NCBI RefSeq assembly: GCF_006171285.1 | Contig: NZ_CP040889.1 | Location: forward strand, 2,604,001-2,668,000 | Reading direction: 5' to 3' | Source: Leclercia adecarboxylata | GTDB lineage: Bacteria; Pseudomonadota; Gammaproteobacteria; Enterobacterales; Enterobacteriaceae | Length of the DNA: 64,000 nucleotides | The notes under the pieces: generated by a model | What the model was told of the DNA's origin: nothing | Database searches by the model: none | Seen by the model: only the letters and a program-made list of their open reading frames with translations | Shown here: positions 55,863 through 64,000 of the stretch, piece after piece | Layout of the letters: each line of letters begins with the position of its first letter | Position numbering within the stretch: the first letter of the stretch is position 1 | Position numbers and translations under genes: made by a program

Positions 55863-57953
55863 ATGTTCGCTAAATCGCGGCTGGCACTGCTGGTGGGATG
55901 GGTAACCGGGAGCGTCGCGCTTCCCCTGATGGCGCAGGATACGCCGAAAACGGAAACAGTTGTGGTGACCTCGCAGATGCAGAGCGGCGCGACCAAGCTG
56001 GAGACGCCGGATATCGAGACCCCGCAGGCGGTGTCGATTGTGACCCGCGAGCAGTTTGAAGAGCAGGGCGCCACCAGCGTTCGCCAGGCGGTGAGCTACA
56101 CGCCTGGCGTCTACAGCAACCAGATTGGTGCCTCGAACCGCTTTGACTACATCGTGCTGCGCGGCTTCTCCGACGGCAGCCTGGACAACGTCTATCTCGA
56201 CGGCCTGAAGATGATGGGCGACACCAACTCCCACAGCTCGCTGGTGGTTGATCCCTGGTTCCTGGAAAATATCGAAGTGGTGCGCGGCCCGGCCTCGGTG
56301 CTGTATGGCCGCTCGTCGCCGGGCGGGATCGTGGCGCTCACCTCGCGCAAACCCTCGTTCGATCCGGGCGGTGAGATCAAGCTCTTCGCCGGGAATAACG
56401 ATCAGCGCGGGGCGATGTTTGACGTCACCGGCGCGCTGGACGACAACGACCGCGTGGCGGCCCGTCTGAGCGGCATGACCCGCTACGCCGACTCTCAGTT
56501 CGATCCGCTGAAAGAGGAGCGTTACGCTCTGATGCCAAGCCTGACCTGGCGCATCACCGATAACACCCGTCTGGATCTGATGGCCTATCTGCACCGCGAT
56601 CCCGAGGGCGGCAGCCACTCCGGCCTGCCATACGACGGCACCGTGGTGCCGCACAACGGGAAGATGATCTCCAACACCTTCTTTGAGGGCGAGGACGACT
56701 ACGACAAGTACGATCGTCGCGAGGAGATGGTCGGCTACAACATCGAGCACATGTTTGACAGCGGCTGGTCGGTGCGCCAGAAGCTGCGCTATCTGCACAC
56801 CAAAGTGGAGCTGAACCAGGTCTATGCCGCAGGCTGGCTGAACGATACCGAACTTAACCGCGGTTACTCCGGCTCTGACGAGAAGATGGATGCCATCACC
56901 ATCGACAACCAGGTCGACGGCAGCTTTGACACCTGGGCGGTGAACCACCGCGTGCTGATTGGCCTCGATTACCAGGATCGCAGCAACAATACTACCGGCT
57001 ACTACGGCGGCTTCCCGCCGATCGACGCCTTCCACCCGGTGTATGGCGCGAAGCCGGACTACATCACCATGTACAGCCAGGAGAAGCACAAGCTGCGTCA
57101 GACCGGCTACTACCTGCAGGATCAGCTCTCGCTGGATAACTGGCGTCTGACCCTGGGCGGTCGCTACGATCAGGTGAGCGTGTCGAATATCGACAAGCTG
57201 AACGATACCCGCAGCGATCTGGACAAGAACAACTTCAGCAGCCGTGCGGCGCTGCTCTACCTGTTTGATAACGGGATCGCGCCGTACATCAGCTACTCCA
57301 CCGCCTTCACCCCGACCAGCTTTGCCGATGCCAACGGCGATCTGCTGGATCCGATGAAAGGCAAGCAGTGGGAAGCGGGCGTGAAGTTTGAGCCGGAGGG
57401 GATGAACAGCCAGTTCAGCGCCTCGGTGTTCCGCATCAACCAGAAAAACATCGCCACCAAAGAGGAGCCGACCGATCCGTACCGCTCTATCGGTGAGATC
57501 GAATCCGAAGGGGTGGAGCTGGAAGCGGTAGGGCAGCTAACCGACAGCCTGCGCCTGCAGGCGGCGTACACCTATACCGACATCCGCTACAAGAAGAGCA
57601 GCCCGGAGGAAGAGGGCAAGCGTGCGGTCTATGCCCCGCGCAATATGGCCAGCGGCTGGCTGAGCTATGACGTCAAAACCGGGCCGCTCGATGGCCTGAC
57701 GGTGGGCTCCGGCGTGCGTTACGTTAATGGCGTGACCAGCGATCGCATGAACACCCATACGCTGCCGTCCTACACGCTGGTGGATCTGGCGGTGGGCTAT
57801 GACCTGTCGAAGGTGGGGCTGACCGGGGTGAGCGCGCAGTTGAACGTCAACAACCTGACGGACGAAAGCTACGTCGCGGCCTGTAACTCGCTCTCCTACT
57901 GCTACTTTGGTGCCGAGCGCAGCATTGTCGGCAGCGTGTCGTGGAAGTTCTGA
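55863..57953 (+). CDS. TonB-dependent siderophore receptor, FoxA/FhuA-type
   Basis: A 696-aa outer-membrane receptor. It has a signal peptide of about 24 residues (cut after LMA), the TonB box ETVVVTSQ, a plug domain (VSIVTREQFEEQG, VVRGPASVLYGRSSPGG), and a 22-strand barrel ending in an aromatic residue (VGSVSWKF). Parts such as VDPWFLENIEVVRGP and YVAACNSLSYCYFGAERS are close to the Salmonella/Yersinia ferrioxamine receptor FoxA. The exact siderophore cannot be fixed. A GGAG site and a Fur box lie in front. Confidence 0.9.
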   Translation: MFAKSRLALLVGWVTGSVALPLMAQDTPKTETVVVTSQMQSGATKLETPDIETPQAVSIVTREQFEEQGATSVRQAVSYTPGVYSNQIGASNRFDYIVLRGFSDGSLDNVYLDGLKMMGDTNSHSSLVVDPWFLENIEVVRGPASVLYGRSSPGGIVALTSRKPSFDPGGEIKLFAGNNDQRGAMFDVTGALDDNDRVAARLSGMTRYADSQFDPLKEERYALMPSLTWRITDNTRLDLMAYLHRDPEGGSHSGLPYDGTVVPHNGKMISNTFFEGEDDYDKYDRREEMVGYNIEHMFDSGWSVRQKLRYLHTKVELNQVYAAGWLNDTELNRGYSGSDEKMDAITIDNQVDGSFDTWAVNHRVLIGLDYQDRSNNTTGYYGGFPPIDAFHPVYGAKPDYITMYSQEKHKLRQTGYYLQDQLSLDNWRLTLGGRYDQVSVSNIDKLNDTRSDLDKNNFSSRAALLYLFDNGIAPYISYSTAFTPTSFADANGDLLDPMKGKQWEAGVKFEPEGMNSQFSASVFRINQKNIATKEEPTDPYRSIGEIESEGVELEAVGQLTDSLRLQAAYTYTDIRYKKSSPEEEGKRAVYAPRNMASGWLSYDVKTGPLDGLTVGSGVRYVNGVTSDRMNTHTLPSYTLVDLAVGYDLSKVGLTGVSAQLNVNNLTDESYVAACNSLSYCYFGAERSIVGSVSWKF

Positions 57954-57960
57954 TGTAAAA

Positions 57961-58036
57961 CTGCCCGGTGGCGCTGCGCTTACCGGGCCTACGGTTTTTT
58001 CCCTCTCCCCTTTGAGGAGAGGGTCAGGGTGAGGGG
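57961..58036. repeat. REP unit plus CCCTCTCC inverted repeat
   Basis: GCCCGGTGGCGCTGCGCTTA...CGGGCCTACGG, followed by CCCTCTCC...GGAGAGGG and GGGTGAGGGG. The second is a stem-loop between convergent genes, likely a terminator-like repeat. Confidence 0.75.
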
Positions 58037-58047
58037 AACAGGCCGCA

Positions 58048-59463
58048 CTAACCTGCCATCGCGATATTCACCGCTTCCCCCATCTGTTCCACCGCCGCGC
58101 GGTGCTTCTCGTTGGGCGGCAAGGCACAGTTAATCCGCAAACAGTTCCGGTATTTGCCGGAAGCCGAAAAGAGCGATCCGGCGGCGATCTGAATGTTAAA
58201 CCGGGTTAACTCCCGCGAAACGCAAACCATGTCCACATGTTCAGGCAGCTCCACCCACAGCATGTAACCCCCCATCGGGCGCGTCACGCAAATCCCACAG
58301 GGGAAAAACTGCCGCACCCAGCAGGTGTAGGTATCAATATTCTGCTGGTAGATCTGGCGCATCCGCCGCACGTGGCGATGGTAATACCCTTCCCGGATAA
58401 AGGCGGCCAGCGCCAGCTGGCTGACGGGTACGTTGGTGCCGCTGGCGGCATACTTCATGTGCATGATCCGGTCGTGATAGCGGCCCGGGGCGATCCATCC
58501 CACGCGCAGACCGGGGGCGACGGTTTTGGTAAAGGAGTTGCACAGCAGCACCCGGCCATCGATGTCCAGCGAGTGGATGCTGCAGGGACGCGGATATTCA
58601 AACGCCAGCTCGCCGTAAATATCGTCTTCAAAGATCACGATATCGTGGCGCTGGGCCAGCGCCAGCAGCTGACGCTTGCGGGCTTCGGGCATGATAAACC
58701 CGAGCGGGTTGTTGCAGTTGGGCACCACAATCACCCCTTTGATCGGCCACTGCTCCAGGGCCAGCTCCAGCGCTTCCACGCTGATCCCGGTCACCGGATC
58801 GGTGGGGATCTCGATCGCCTTGATCCCCAGACCACGCAGCATCTGCATGGTGCCGTAGAACGAGGGGGATTCCAGCGCCACGATGTCGCCGGGCTTACAG
58901 ATCGTCAGCAATGCCAGGGAGAGGGCGCTGTGACAGCCGCTGGTGATGATGAGATCGTCGGCGGTGACCACCGATCCGGCGTCCAGCATCAGGCGGGCGA
59001 TCTGCTCGCGCAGCTCACGTCGCCCGGCGAGCTCGTCGTAGCTTAAGATCTCTTTGACGCTGTGCTGCGCCAAACGGCTCAGCTCTTTCCACAGGGGCTT
59101 GAGGCTCGGCTGGGTCAGGTCCGGCTGGCCGCCGCCAAAGGCGGTGATGTCGTTTTTGGTACGCCCCTCCATCAGGGTCAGCACTTCATCCCACTGGGTC
59201 ACCTCCACCGGACGCTGCACCGGGCGCGACATCGCCGGCACCGGCGGCTGGGCCTTACGCGGAGCAACAAAATAGCCCGAGCGCGGCTGGGGGGTGATCA
59301 GCTGTAAGTTTTCGAGGATCTGATAGGCCTGCTGTATGGTGCTGATGCTGACGCCGTGCTCCTGGCTTAGCGCACGCACCGAGGGTAAACGCTCTCCGCT
59401 GCGATACAGCCCCTGCTCAATGCGTTCCGCCAGAAGATTGGCCAGATGTTGGTAGCGCGTCAT
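58048..59463 (-). CDS. yjiR: MocR-type regulator YjiR
   Basis: A 471-aa GntR-HTH plus aminotransferase-like protein, very close to E. coli YjiR along its length. The HTH is LYRSGERLPSVRALSQEHGV; the PLP-binding Lys is in LLCNSFTKTVAPGLRVGW. MocR proteins bind PLP and regulate nearby genes rather than acting as enzymes. It is divergent from yjiS, as in K-12, where both lie near mcrBC-symE. Confidence 0.95.
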   Translation of the reverse strand: MTRYQHLANLLAERIEQGLYRSGERLPSVRALSQEHGVSISTIQQAYQILENLQLITPQPRSGYFVAPRKAQPPVPAMSRPVQRPVEVTQWDEVLTLMEGRTKNDITAFGGGQPDLTQPSLKPLWKELSRLAQHSVKEILSYDELAGRRELREQIARLMLDAGSVVTADDLIITSGCHSALSLALLTICKPGDIVALESPSFYGTMQMLRGLGIKAIEIPTDPVTGISVEALELALEQWPIKGVIVVPNCNNPLGFIMPEARKRQLLALAQRHDIVIFEDDIYGELAFEYPRPCSIHSLDIDGRVLLCNSFTKTVAPGLRVGWIAPGRYHDRIMHMKYAASGTNVPVSQLALAAFIREGYYHRHVRRMRQIYQQNIDTYTCWVRQFFPCGICVTRPMGGYMLWVELPEHVDMVCVSRELTRFNIQIAAGSLFSASGKYRNCLRINCALPPNEKHRAAVEQMGEAVNIAMAG

Positions 59464-59639
59464 GCTGTATCCCTTATTGTCACCATACAGAAAATAAAAC
59501 CAGTACAGATGGCGATAAAAATCGCCATGCAGTTCTTGTTTTAGACGATCTGTATGTTAAAAAAAAGTAATTTTTGAATCTGTATTGCAAGGTGCGTAAT
59601 CCGTGATGATAACCCCTCAGACAACCTGAGGAGAACATC

Positions 59640-59801
59640 ATGGAATTCAATGAAAATCGTGCCAGACGTCCTTTTGCCATTTTTATCCTGACGGGAAGAA
59701 TTTTTGCCCGCTGGTATCGCATCAACCGCACGCGCAGGATTTTGAGCAAGTTAAGCGATGAGCATCTGAAGGATATCGGACTGTCGCGACATGATTTGTA
59801 A
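59640..59801 (+). CDS. yjiS: YjiS, DUF1127 small protein
   Basis: A 53-aa protein of the DUF1127 family with the typical end SKLSDEHLKDIGLSRHDL. GAGGAG lies before ATG 59640. DUF1127 proteins are small basic RNA-binding or adaptor proteins; YjiS itself is uncharacterised. It is divergent from yjiR, which probably controls it. Confidence 0.9.
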   Translation: MEFNENRARRPFAIFILTGRIFARWYRINRTRRILSKLSDEHLKDIGLSRHDL

Positions 59802-59814
59802 CTTGCGGGGGTAT

Positions 59815-59901
59815 CGCCCGGTGGCGCTACACTTACCGGGCCTACGGATCGTGCGGCCTGGGGTTTCGTAGGCCGGGTAAGGCGTAGCCGCCACCCGGCG
59901 C
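59815..59901. repeat. REP pair after yjiS
   Basis: GCCCGGTGGCGCTACACTTA...CGGGCCTACGG and the opposing GTAGGCCGGGTAAGGCGTAG...ACCCGGCG, between convergent genes. Confidence 0.85.
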
Positions 59902-59904
59902 GTT

Positions 59905-61296
59905 TCAGCGCAACAGTTCAAGCGTCTGCTGCTTCGGCCGTTCCAGCAGGGCGATTGCCTCCTGATACGACCGCACGTTGTTATACCCCATCACCAGCCC
60001 GTAGCGCTTGCCCGACCCGCTGTACCACGCCGACAGGGCATTCACCTGCAGCTGCTGCTGTTGCCAGCAACGGGCGATCTCCAGGTCGCAGCTGCCTCTG
60101 GTTAAGAACGCCACTATGTGCATCCCGCCGTCGTTCTGCTCGGTGAAGAAGCGATCCCCGTAGACCTCGTGCAGGGCGGCGATCATCCAGTCGCGCCGCT
60201 GCTGGTAGAGGGCGCGCATCTTTTTCAGGTGGCGGAAGAAATGACCCTCGTTGATAAAGGCGGTGAGGATCTTTTGCGTCAGCACCGGCTGGCCGCTGGC
60301 GAGCAGATCGGCGCAGTCGTTAAAGGCCGACACCGTGCTGGCGGGCATCACCACATAACCCAGGCGCAGGGACGGCATCACAGTTTTGCTGAAGGTGCCC
60401 ATGTAGATCACCCGATCCTGACGATCGAGGCTTTTCAGTGACGGCAGCACCTTGCGGGTGTAGTGAAACTCGCCGTCATAGTCATCTTCAACTATCCACG
60501 CCTCGTTGCGGGTGGCCCAGTCGAGCAGCTGCTGTCTTCGCGGCAATGAGAGAGTGACCGCCAGCGGGCTCTGGTGCGACGGCGTGACGATGGCAAACCG
60601 GGCGTCGGCGTGGTGGCGCAGCAGGTACTCCGTGTCCATCCCGGCGCGATCTACCGGCACCGTATGCAGACGCGGCACGATGCGCCGGAGCAGCTGCTGG
60701 CCCATAAAATAGCCCGGATCTTCAAATACCACCTTGTCGTTGCGGCTGGCGAGAGTGTCGAGGATCAGGCGCAGGCTGCCGCTGTAGCCGCTGGTGATCA
60801 GCACCTGATCCGGCGTGCAGGCGAGCCCGCGGGAAATGTTCAGGTAGCTGGCGATGGCCTGGCGCAGGGGAGCCCAGCCCATCACCGGCGGGTTGAGCAT
60901 CTCCTCCTGGCGCATGGCCCGCACCGCCTGTCCCGCCAGCAGCAGCCATTTCTTGTACGGAAAGCTGTCCAGCGCCGGGATGCCGGGGCGCAAAAATCCC
61001 GCGCGTTCCCGCTGGCTGACCAGCGATTCCGGAAGCGTGCCGGTGACGGGATCGTCTGACACGGGGGCCGCGACCGGCAGGTTTAAGTCCGGGTTCACCC
61101 GGGTGCCGCGCGCCCCCTGGCTTACCAGATAGCCCTCGCCGATCAGAATGGCATAGGCGGTTTCAACCGTTTTGCGCGCCACCTTCAGCTCTTCCGCCAG
61201 CACGCGAATGGCAGGTACCTTGTCGCCGGGCTTGAGTACGCCGCGGGTGATGTTGTCCCGATAGCGGGTGTAGATCTGGTGATAGCCCGGCTTCAT
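59905..61296 (-). CDS. MocR-type (GntR/aminotransferase) regulator
   Basis: A 463-aa MocR protein. HTH: GVLKPGDKVPAIRVLAEELK with VARKTVETAYAIL. Aminotransferase-like fold with PLP Lys in VIYMGTFSKTVMPSLRLGY and VEDDYDGEFHY. It is distinct from YjiR. It is divergent from an AhpD-like gene across about 100 bp, its likely target. Confidence 0.88.
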   Translation of the reverse strand: MKPGYHQIYTRYRDNITRGVLKPGDKVPAIRVLAEELKVARKTVETAYAILIGEGYLVSQGARGTRVNPDLNLPVAAPVSDDPVTGTLPESLVSQRERAGFLRPGIPALDSFPYKKWLLLAGQAVRAMRQEEMLNPPVMGWAPLRQAIASYLNISRGLACTPDQVLITSGYSGSLRLILDTLASRNDKVVFEDPGYFMGQQLLRRIVPRLHTVPVDRAGMDTEYLLRHHADARFAIVTPSHQSPLAVTLSLPRRQQLLDWATRNEAWIVEDDYDGEFHYTRKVLPSLKSLDRQDRVIYMGTFSKTVMPSLRLGYVVMPASTVSAFNDCADLLASGQPVLTQKILTAFINEGHFFRHLKKMRALYQQRRDWMIAALHEVYGDRFFTEQNDGGMHIVAFLTRGSCDLEIARCWQQQQLQVNALSAWYSGSGKRYGLVMGYNNVRSYQEAIALLERPKQQTLELLR

Positions 61297-61397
61297 GTCC
61301 TACCTCGTTTCGCGCTTTTTGTATCTTTTTACTATGTCATGAACGGCGTAAATTTACCCCATCGCATGACCCATCCCGCACAAAAAGAGGTAAGACA

Positions 61398-61877
61398 ATG
61401 AGCACTCGCGTTAACCACCATAAAGCCACACCTGCCCTCGCTAAAGCCCTGTCCGACCTGAGCATGGCGGTGGGCCAGACCTCCATCGACCCGGCGCTGA
61501 AGCACCTGATCGACATCCGCGTCTCCCAGCTCAACGGCTGCACCTTCTGTCTGGATATGCATTCGAAAGAGGCCAAAATTGCCGGTGAGCGCGAGCTGCG
61601 TCTCTACCATCTGACCGCATGGCGCGAGTCGCCGCTGTTCAGCGCCCGTGAAAAAGCGGCGCTGGCCTTCACCGAAGCGCTGACGCAGATCGGCCCGCAC
61701 GGGGTCAGCGACGTGCTCTACCGCAGCGTGGCGGAACATTATTCGGAAGTGGAGATTTCGGAGCTGAACTTCGCCATCGTGGCGATCAACGCCTGGAACC
61801 GCTTAGGCATCACCTCCCGCATGGAACCGGGCTCGCTGGATGCCGCCTACGGCCTGAACAAGGCTAACCTCGAGTAA
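61398..61877 (+). CDS. AhpD/carboxymuconolactone-decarboxylase-like protein
   Basis: A 159-aa AhpD-fold protein with the redox core Cys48-x-x-Cys51 and His55 (LNGCTFCLDMHSKEA). It resembles alkylhydroperoxidase-like reductases that handle peroxides or act as thiol oxidoreductases. AAAGAGG stands before the ATG. Its 3' end overlaps the LysR gene on the other strand by 14 bp. Confidence 0.9.
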   Translation: MSTRVNHHKATPALAKALSDLSMAVGQTSIDPALKHLIDIRVSQLNGCTFCLDMHSKEAKIAGERELRLYHLTAWRESPLFSAREKAALAFTEALTQIGPHGVSDVLYRSVAEHYSEVEISELNFAIVAINAWNRLGITSRMEPGSLDAAYGLNKANLE

Positions 61878-62766
61878 GACCGCGCTCGCGGATCATTGCC
61901 ACCAGCGCCTGCAAACCCGGCGGGACGTGGCGATGGCCGGGGTAATAGAGCCGCAGTCCGGCAAAGGGCTGCGTCCACTCCTCCAGCACGCTCACCAGCT
62001 CTCCGCTTTTCAGCTCCTGCTGTATATAGAGTTCCGGTAAAAATCCCACCCCCAGCCCGGCCTTTACCGCCCGGATCGAGGCAAACAGATCCGAGGTGGC
62101 AAAACGCGGCGGCACCGCCAGGGCGATCTGCTCCCCGCGCCGCTCCAGCTCCCAGCGATAGATCCCCCCGTGCGCCATGCGCATGCCGATACCCTGATGC
62201 TGCAGCAGATCGTCAGGAGTTTCTGGCGTGCCATGACGGGCAAAATAGTCCGGCGTGGCGGTGACGAGCTGGCGGATATCCGGGGTAAGCCTGATGGCGA
62301 TCATGTCCTGCGGCACCGACTCCGCCAGGCGCACCCCCGCGTCGTAACCTTCCGCCACGATATCGATCATCCGCGCTTCGCTCACCGTTTCGACGCGCAT
62401 TTTCGGGTAGCGGATCATGTAGTCGATCAGCAGTTCGTCCAGGAACAGGGTTCCCACGTTATTCGGCACGTTCAGACGCAGGGTGCCGGCAGGTTCGTCG
62501 GCATCGCTGTGGATCTCACTGCTTGCCTGGCGGATCTCCTGCAACGCAGGGCCGACGCGGGCCACAAAGCGCTGCCCCGCCTCGGTGAGCGCCACGCTGC
62601 GGGTGGTACGGTGAAACAGGCGGGTTTGCAGGCGGCTTTCCAGCCCGGCAACGGCGTTACTCGCGGCGGTGGGCGACATCCCCAGCTCCTGTGCGGCGGC
62701 GCGAAAACTGCCGCGACGCACGACGGCCATCACCACTTCCAGCTCTGTCAGTCCTGAACGGTGCAT
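61864..62766 (-). CDS. LysR-family transcriptional regulator
   Basis: A 300-aa LTTR: HTH at residues about 7-65 (AVVRRGSFRAAAQELGMSPTAASNAVAGLE) and a periplasmic-binding-like effector domain. It is divergent from an aldehyde dehydrogenase gene 100 bp away and probably regulates it. Confidence 0.9.
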   Translation of the reverse strand: MHRSGLTELEVVMAVVRRGSFRAAAQELGMSPTAASNAVAGLESRLQTRLFHRTTRSVALTEAGQRFVARVGPALQEIRQASSEIHSDADEPAGTLRLNVPNNVGTLFLDELLIDYMIRYPKMRVETVSEARMIDIVAEGYDAGVRLAESVPQDMIAIRLTPDIRQLVTATPDYFARHGTPETPDDLLQHQGIGMRMAHGGIYRWELERRGEQIALAVPPRFATSDLFASIRAVKAGLGVGFLPELYIQQELKSGELVSVLEEWTQPFAGLRLYYPGHRHVPPGLQALVAMIRERGLTRG

Positions 62767-62866
62767 AGATTATCCTGAAAATCGAAACAACCTTTGCAGC
62801 ATAGCGTGGATTATCGTAACGGAGAAGGCGTGCCAGACTCTCTCCATCCAGTCTGAGGAGGTCGTT

Positions 62867-64000
62867 ATGCATCACATCGAACAGATTTATATCAACGGTG
62901 AATTTGTCACCCCACACGGCAGCGAGCGCTTCGATCTGTTTAACCCGGCGACGGCACGGGTTATCGGGCAGGTACGTCTGGCCGACGCGGTGGATGCCGA
63001 ACGCGCCATTGCCGCAGCAAACGCGGCGTTTCCGGCATGGGCAAAAACCACAAAGCAGGAGCGCATCGCCGCCCTGCAACGGATGCATGCTGCCGTGGCC
63101 GCCCGCCACGACGATCTGCTGGAGGCGGTGATTGAAGAGTATGGCGCGCCCGCGTCGCGCTCGGCGTGGATGGCGAGCTATCCGGCCGAGGTGATTGCCC
63201 AGGCCATTGAGGCGCTGGAGGCGTTTGAGTTCACCCTGACGGCGGGTGCTGCAAAGGTTGAGATGACGCCGCTCGGCGTGGCCGGGCTGATTACCCCCTG
63301 GAACAGCGATGCGGGCTTTATCTGCGGCAAACTGGCGGCGGCGCTGACGGCAGGCTGCACTGCGGTGATCAAACCCAGCGAGATGAGCGCCCTGCAGACG
63401 CAGATTGTGACCGAGGCGCTGCACGCGGCAGATCTGCCGCCGGGGGTGTTTAACATCGTTACCGGGCGCGGCGACACGGTGGGGGAGACGATAAGTCGTC
63501 ACCCGGATGTGGCAAAAATCTCGTTTACCGGCTCGACCCAGACCGGCAAAGCGATCCTGCGCAACGCGGCGGAGAACTTTACCCGCGTCACGCTGGAGTT
63601 AGGCGGTAAATCGCCGACGGTCGTGCTGGATGATGCCGATTTGTCGCAGGCCATTCCGCTGGCGGTGCAGGCCGGGCTGATGAACAGCGGCCAGGCGTGC
63701 GTGGCCGGAACGCGCATTCTGGTGCCGCAGTCGCGTAAGGCTGAAATCGAGCAGGCGCTGGCCCGGGCCATCGCGGCGGTGCAGTCGGGGGATCCGCGCG
63801 ATGCGGCCACCGAGGTCGGCCCGATGGTGAGCGAGAAACAGTGGCTGCGGGTGCAGGGATACATTCAGAAAGGGCTGGCGGAAGGGGCGCGTCTGCTGGC
63901 GGGCGGGGAGGGGCGGTCGGAGGGCACCCGTGACGGCTGGTTTGTCCGCCCGACGCTGTTTACCGACGTGCACAACCAGATGGCCATCGCCCGGGAAGAG
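62867..64000 (+). CDS. Aldehyde dehydrogenase, 3' end beyond window
   Basis: The first 378 codons of an NAD(P)-dependent aldehyde dehydrogenase, open to the window edge. Visible parts: GLITPWNSDAGFICGKL (cofactor), Glu244 (VTLELGGKSP) and Cys278 (NSGQACVAGTR). GAGGAGG stands before ATG 62867. The substrate is unknown. A divergent LysR gene is the likely regulator. Confidence 0.93.
   Translation, partial: MHHIEQIYINGEFVTPHGSERFDLFNPATARVIGQVRLADAVDAERAIAAANAAFPAWAKTTKQERIAALQRMHAAVAARHDDLLEAVIEEYGAPASRSAWMASYPAEVIAQAIEALEAFEFTLTAGAAKVEMTPLGVAGLITPWNSDAGFICGKLAAALTAGCTAVIKPSEMSALQTQIVTEALHAADLPPGVFNIVTGRGDTVGETISRHPDVAKISFTGSTQTGKAILRNAAENFTRVTLELGGKSPTVVLDDADLSQAIPLAVQAGLMNSGQACVAGTRILVPQSRKAEIEQALARAIAAVQSGDPRDAATEVGPMVSEKQWLRVQGYIQKGLAEGARLLAGGEGRSEGTRDGWFVRPTLFTDVHNQMAIAREE

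Noticed and set aside
17332..59901. GCCGGGTAAGGCG-type repeats as CRISPR repeats or IS ends
   Set aside because: They are palindromic REP elements scattered between genes in both orientations, without regular spacing.

Overview
The window is enterobacterial chromosome. Core genes read like Enterobacter, Leclercia or Lelliottia: a chromosomal-type FosA, the glaH-lhgO-gabDT-csiR block, patD, roxA, the divergent yjiR/yjiS pair, and many REP elements ending in ACCCGGC. The genus is an inference. GC-rich core blocks alternate with AT-richer accessory segments carrying insertion sequences, toxin-antitoxin remnants and defence-like genes. symE, mcrBC and yjiRS lie close together in the E. coli K-12 'immigration control region', so this window is probably a rearranged and expanded version of that hotspot.

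Layout. 1-8.2 kb is accessory: an IS3-family fragment, a DnaJ-type zinc-finger membrane protein clipped by an IS911 copy, the SOS-type symE/SymR pair, a DUF1493 gene clipped by an IS903-like element, a decayed hipBA, and a PAAR-type T6SS effector with two tandem immunity-like genes. 8.3-17.3 kb is GABA/5-aminovalerate/glutarate catabolism (glaH, lhgO, gabD, gabT, csiR) facing an APC permease and patD. 17.4-21.3 kb holds mcrBC with a divergent MazF/PemK-like toxin-antitoxin pair. 21.5-23 kb holds fosA and a second, internally deleted fosA copy. 23.1-28.7 kb is a sugar-acid operon (MHS symporter, DgoD-like dehydratase, DapA-family aldolase, DgoK, DgoA) with a convergent IclR regulator. 28.8-41.7 kb combines an amidohydrolase/DoxX/MFS/hydrolase operon, a divergent isochorismatase/XapX/receiver group, a giant Ser/Thr kinase-ATPase-histidine kinase split by an in-frame amber codon, and a FixJ-type regulator. 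41.9-46.3 kb contains a VOC protein, an MFS transporter, a DeoR regulator and roxA.

The most interesting locus is 46.38-53.91 kb. It has six genes: a YaaW/DUF3944-like protein (now split by a second IS903-like copy), an unknown membrane-associated protein, a classic AAA+ ATPase, an unknown helical protein, a MotA/ExbB/ZorA-like protein with a very long helical tail, and a MotB/OmpA/ZorB-like protein with the ion-channel Asp. Both transcription units start behind near-identical sequences, TGTAGTTT-N11-GCCGTTAA, which match the flagellar sigma-28 (FliA) consensus in sequence and exact spacing. I read this as an undescribed ion-driven motor complex with an AAA+ partner, possibly switched on with flagella and lying in a defence hotspot. 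It lacks ZorC, ZorD and ZorE, so it is not standard Zorya.

53.9-64 kb returns to core-like genes: small YmgB-like and DUF2171 proteins, an AraC regulator with a Fur-controlled siderophore receptor, yjiR/yjiS, a second MocR-type regulator facing an AhpD-like protein, and a LysR regulator facing an aldehyde dehydrogenase that runs off the window. No tRNA, rRNA or CRISPR array was seen.
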